A stretch of DNA of 34,835 nt. Source: Myxococcota bacterium. GTDB lineage: Bacteria > Myxococcota_C > UBA6777. The first letter of the stretch is position 1. Each line of letters opens with the position of its first letter. Under the pieces are notes generated by a model. The model made no database searches, had not been told where the DNA came from, and was given only the letters and a program-made list of their open reading frames with translations. Below, in pieces: positions 32,639 through 34,835 of this stretch. The DNA lies in NCBI GenBank assembly GCA_963169055.1, contig CAUJFU010000134.1:1-34835 (forward strand). Reading direction: 5' to 3'. A program made the translations under genes and the position numbers.

Positions 32639-33085
32639 GTGTCGAGAGAAGAGAGCGGGCAGGTTCGATCGCGGATGGAGTTTCGTGTGCGGTACGTGGA
32701 GACCGATCAGATGGGGGTGGTGCATCACGCATCGTATCTGGATTGGCTGGAAGAAGGCCGCATGGACTATATGCGCAAACGCGGGTTGTCGTACGCAAAA
32801 ATCGAAGAGATGGGGTTTTTCTTGCCGGTGGTGGAGTGCAAAGTGCGTTATTTGGCTTCTGCACGTTTTGAGCAGGAGCTTGTGTTGTTTTCGTGGATCA
32901 AAGAGATCCAGCCGTTGCTGGCGTTGTTTGCGTATCGTTTGGAGGACAAGGCCAGCGGTCAGTTGTTGTTAACGGGGCATACAAAACACGTCTGTGTGAC
33001 GCGTTCGGGGGAAGTCCAAGAGATCCCGCATGTGTGGGTCGAATCTCTCGCACCCGGGTTGTTGGGGTCTTTCGATCTCTCCTAG
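32639..33085 (+). CDS. YbgC/4-hydroxybenzoyl-CoA-type acyl-CoA thioesterase
   Basis: Hot-dog fold thioesterases of this group hydrolyse acyl-CoA. The 148-residue product has the signature VRYVETDQMGVVHHASYLDWLEEGRMDYMR, where the Asp of the ETDQMG motif is the usual catalytic residue, and the closing strand LLTGHTKHVCVTRSGEVQEIP. The start is uncertain: GTG 32639 has GGAAAGG about 10 bp upstream, while ATG 32675 lies at the domain edge. It lies 22 bp after the Nudix gene on the same strand. E. coli YbgC sits with tol-pal genes, but none is here, so the substrate is open. Confidence 0.88.
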   Translation: MSREESGQVRSRMEFRVRYVETDQMGVVHHASYLDWLEEGRMDYMRKRGLSYAKIEEMGFFLPVVECKVRYLASARFEQELVLFSWIKEIQPLLALFAYRLEDKASGQLLLTGHTKHVCVTRSGEVQEIPHVWVESLAPGLLGSFDLS

Positions 33086-33107
33086 GACTTAAGCGGTTGC
33101 TTTGTTT

Positions 33108-33125
33108 GCGTTCGATGCGGAACGC
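33108..33125. terminator. Possible weak bidirectional hairpin between converging genes
   Basis: GCGTTC (33108-33113) pairs with GAACGC (33120-33125) across a 6-nt loop, between the thioesterase stop (33085) and the thiolase stop (33141). There is no T run, so termination is only suggested by position. Confidence 0.25.
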
Positions 33126-33140
33126 TCGAAGATGTCGGTG

Positions 33141-34319
33141 TTATCGCTCGATCAAGATCGCGGCTCCCATGCCGCCGCCCACGCAGAGGGTTGCGAGGCC
33201 GGTGTGGAGGTCGCGTCGTTTCATTTCGTAAAGCAGGGTGGTGGTGATGCGGCAACCCGTCGCGCCGACGGGATGGCCGAGAGAGATGCCCGAACCGTTG
33301 ACGTTGGTGATATCGCGGTTGAGTTCGAGACCCTTTTCACAAGCGAGGTACTGTGCAGCGAAAGCTTCGTTGACTTCGATCAGTTGGAGGTCGGCGAGGC
33401 TTTTGCCAGCGCGCTGAAGGAGCTTTTTGACCGCAGGGACGGGGCCGTAGCCCATGCGTTCGGGTTCAACGCCAGCTTTGCTGTAAGCGGTGATCTTGGC
33501 CAAGACAGGAGCGCCAAGGCTGCGAGCGCGTTCTTCGGACATCAGGACCATCATCGCGGCCCCGTCGTTGATGCCTGAGGCGTTGCCGGCAGTGACGGTT
33601 CCGTCTTTTTTGAAGGCGGGTTTGAGTTTCGCGAGTGTTTCGCGAGTGGTGCCACGTCGGGGATGTTCGTCGGTTTCGATGATCTGTTCGCCTTTGCGGG
33701 TTTTGTGGGTATAAGGGTGGATCTCTTCTTTGAAGAGTCCTGCGTCGATGGCTGCGATGGCGCGTGTGTGGCTGGTTTCAGCGAGGAGATCTTGTTCTTC
33801 GCGGCTGATGGAAAACTCTGTGGCGAGGTTTTCTGCGGTGATGCCCATGTGGAAATGCCCGAGTGGATCGGTCAATCCTTCGAGCAAGGCGTCCGTGGCT
33901 TGGAGGTGTCCCATGCGCCCGCCCCATCGGGCGTCTTTGAGTATGTAGGGGATGTTGCTCATATTTTCGACCCCGCCCGCCAACACCGCTTCGGCATCGC
34001 CTGTCATGATCTGCTGCATCCCGCTGAAGATCGCTTGCATACCCGAAGCGCATTGGCGCTGAATGGTCATCCCCGTGGCGGTGTGTGGGATACCGGCCTT
34101 GAGTCCGATCACGCGAGCGATATTGATCTCGTCTGTGCGCATCATACAATGCCCAAGGATCACGTCTTCGATCAGCGATGGATCGATCTGTGCGCGCCGA
34201 AGGGCTTCTTTGGCGATCTCCGTTCCTAAATCACTTGCCGAGATATCCTTGTAGATGCCCCCAAACGAACCAATCGCCGAGCGCACCGCTGACACGATTA
34301 CGACATCCTTGAATCCCAT
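33141..34319 (-). CDS. Acetyl-CoA C-acetyltransferase (thiolase)
   Basis: Thiolases join two acetyl-CoA to acetoacetyl-CoA or cleave 3-ketoacyl-CoA. The 392-residue product has the usual layout and catalytic residues: Cys90 ([10 protein letters not shown]), VNEAFAAQY with the Asn-Glu pair, His349 ([12 protein letters not shown]) and Cys379 ([10 protein letters not shown]). The length matches the family exactly. The start ATG 34319 has AAGGAG about 9 bp upstream. Whether it is biosynthetic (polyhydroxybutyrate, mevalonate) or degradative (fatty acids) cannot be told; no other beta-oxidation or phb gene is in view. It faces the thioesterase gene end to end, and its upstream region holds the 17-bp repeat array. 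Confidence 0.95.
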   Translation of the reverse strand: MGFKDVVIVSAVRSAIGSFGGIYKDISASDLGTEIAKEALRRAQIDPSLIEDVILGHCMMRTDEINIARVIGLKAGIPHTATGMTIQRQCASGMQAIFSGMQQIMTGDAEAVLAGGVENMSNIPYILKDARWGGRMGHLQATDALLEGLTDPLGHFHMGITAENLATEFSISREEQDLLAETSHTRAIAAIDAGLFKEEIHPYTHKTRKGEQIIETDEHPRRGTTRETLAKLKPAFKKDGTVTAGNASGINDGAAMMVLMSEERARSLGAPVLAKITAYSKAGVEPERMGYGPVPAVKKLLQRAGKSLADLQLIEVNEAFAAQYLACEKGLELNRDITNVNGSGISLGHPVGATGCRITTTLLYEMKRRDLHTGLATLCVGGGMGAAILIER

Positions 34320-34625
34320 CGAAGCTTCTCCTTTTGTGTTTGAACGCGACTGATGCGGTGGATCACCGAATCAAAGGACCGCAAAATACGGCAAGCGCTG
34401 ATTGGATGCAAGACGAAAACGCAACACATCCGAAACGTCGGCCAATCCGAAGATTCGATCGATATGGCGATTCGAGCGATGCGATGGTTCGGTCAATCCG
34501 AATGTTTGGTCAATCCGAAGATTCGAGCGATGCGATGGTTCGGTCAATCCGAAGGTTCAAGCGATGTGAAGATTCGGTCAATCCGAAGGTTCGAGCGATG
34601 TGGAGTGTTGGAGAAGGTCGGGGAT
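34320..34625. other. Intergenic region upstream of the thiolase gene
   Basis: 306 bp between two minus-strand genes, over half of it the 17-bp tandem array at 34440-34609. About 120 bp remain between the array and the thiolase start, enough for a promoter, but I could not name one. Confidence 0.5.
34440..34609. repeat. 17-bp minisatellite, ten units of two alternating types
   Basis: Ten contiguous 17-bp units fill 34440-34609. Type A reads GGTCAATCCGAAGRTTC (34440, 34491, 34508, 34542, 34576) and type B reads GAGCGATGCGATGGTTC or close variants (34457, 34474, 34525, 34559, 34593). Most units end in GRTTC. From 34508 on they alternate A-B, giving a 34-bp higher period; the first half reads A-B-B-A. 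The unit is not a multiple of three, so no repeated peptide results. Confidence 0.9.
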
Positions 34626-34835
34626 TTAGCGATAATCGCGGGTGACGTGGACTTTGATCGAAAAGAGGTTGTAGAAGTATTTGGCGGTCCACAACAGGCC
34701 GGAATTTTGGTCGTACGAGGTATCGGTGGCAAAGTCTTGATACCATACGCGCAAGACGCGCTGGATTCGGGCTTTGCGTGAGTTGAGATCAAGTCCATCG
34801 ACGCCTTTGTCCCACATCGCGTAAGGATCGGAGAC
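34626..34835 (-). CDS. C-terminus of an unidentified protein (partial)
   Basis: The frame enters from the right edge and stops with TAA at 34626-34628, giving the last 69 residues. They read SDPYAMWDKGVDGLDLNSRKARIQRVLRVWYQDFATDTSYDQNSG and end KYFYNLFSIKVHVTRDYR. Alternating aromatic and polar residues near the end could be a terminal beta strand, but I recognise no family. Codon use is like the neighbours and no repeat or stop interrupts it. It would be upstream of, and on the same strand as, the thiolase gene, separated by the 17-bp array. Confidence 0.6.
   Translation of the reverse strand, partial: VSDPYAMWDKGVDGLDLNSRKARIQRVLRVWYQDFATDTSYDQNSGLLWTAKYFYNLFSIKVHVTRDYR

Noticed and set aside
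34440-34609. CRISPR array
   Set aside because: The units are contiguous with no spacers, the period is 17 bp and no cas gene is near.
34440-34609. Iteron-type replication origin
   Set aside because: No Rep gene, DnaA boxes or AT-rich unwinding stretch accompanies it, and the setting is chromosomal; kept only as a repeat.
1-34835. rRNA, tRNA, riboswitches or prophage genes
   Set aside because: No cloverleaf, conserved rRNA segment, riboswitch core or phage/integrase protein was seen in any gap or frame.

Overview
The window reads as chromosome of a Gram-negative, deltaproteobacterial-type organism, most likely Myxococcota or a close relative. The pointers are several lipoproteins with lipoboxes, an OmpA lipoprotein with thrombospondin type-3 calcium repeats, a TonB/ExbB/ExbD module with an outer-membrane receptor, repeated cysteine units of the HCGxCxxxC kind fused to a formylglycine-generating-enzyme-like domain, and a lone LolC/E permease. 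GC is moderate and TTG/GTG starts are frequent. I recognised no rRNA, tRNA, transposase, phage gene or CRISPR array. This lineage placement is inference.

Layout. 1-2700: the tail of a probable lipid kinase, csrA (minus strand), a small exported protein and a membrane-bound spermidine-synthase-like protein. 2900-6000: a Bax-inhibitor-1 family channel and a large membrane-anchored TPR protein. 6280-7880 (minus): an OmpA/TSP3 lipoprotein and a DUF4398-type lipoprotein. 8180-14340 (plus): exbB-exbD-tonB, then a TonB-dependent receptor carrying its own TonB C-terminal domain, then a lipoprotein; a 211-bp MITE-like element separates tonB from the receptor. 14745-18234: a GNAT enzyme with an unrecognised N-terminal half, and a Cys-rich protein with an FGE-like domain. 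18250-24437 (minus, seven genes): three cyclophilins, a zinc-ribbon protein, a YciO/Sua5 protein, a LolC/E permease and an MFS transporter. 24843-31455 (plus): a lipoprotein, murI, an unknown conserved protein, ftsE, ftsX, envC-like and a carboxy-terminal protease. 31513-34835: a lone HPt protein (minus), a Nudix hydrolase and a YbgC-like thioesterase (plus), a thiolase (minus) and the C-terminus of an unknown protein (minus).

How the genes fit together. The plus-strand cluster at 24843-31455 is a cell-wall and division operon: murI, the unknown gene, ftsE and ftsX overlap by 1-4 bp, and the EnvC-like protein has lost its zinc ligands, as expected of an amidase activator worked by FtsEX. The 8184-14335 cluster is a self-contained energised outer-membrane uptake module. 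The minus cluster at 18250-24437 mixes envelope biogenesis (periplasmic prolyl isomerases, lipoprotein release) with housekeeping functions.

Most worth a second look: the TonB-domain/receptor fusion, the 17-bp two-type minisatellite at 34440-34609, the MITE-like insertion at 10243-10453, the matching four-cysteine insert in the two exported cyclophilins, the duplicated ftsX/envC junction, and the unknown gene locked between murI and ftsE. Short tandem repeats with periods of 11, 15, 17, 24 and 31 bp recur between and within genes, so minisatellite growth seems common in this genome. I did not find a clear new defence or mobile system.
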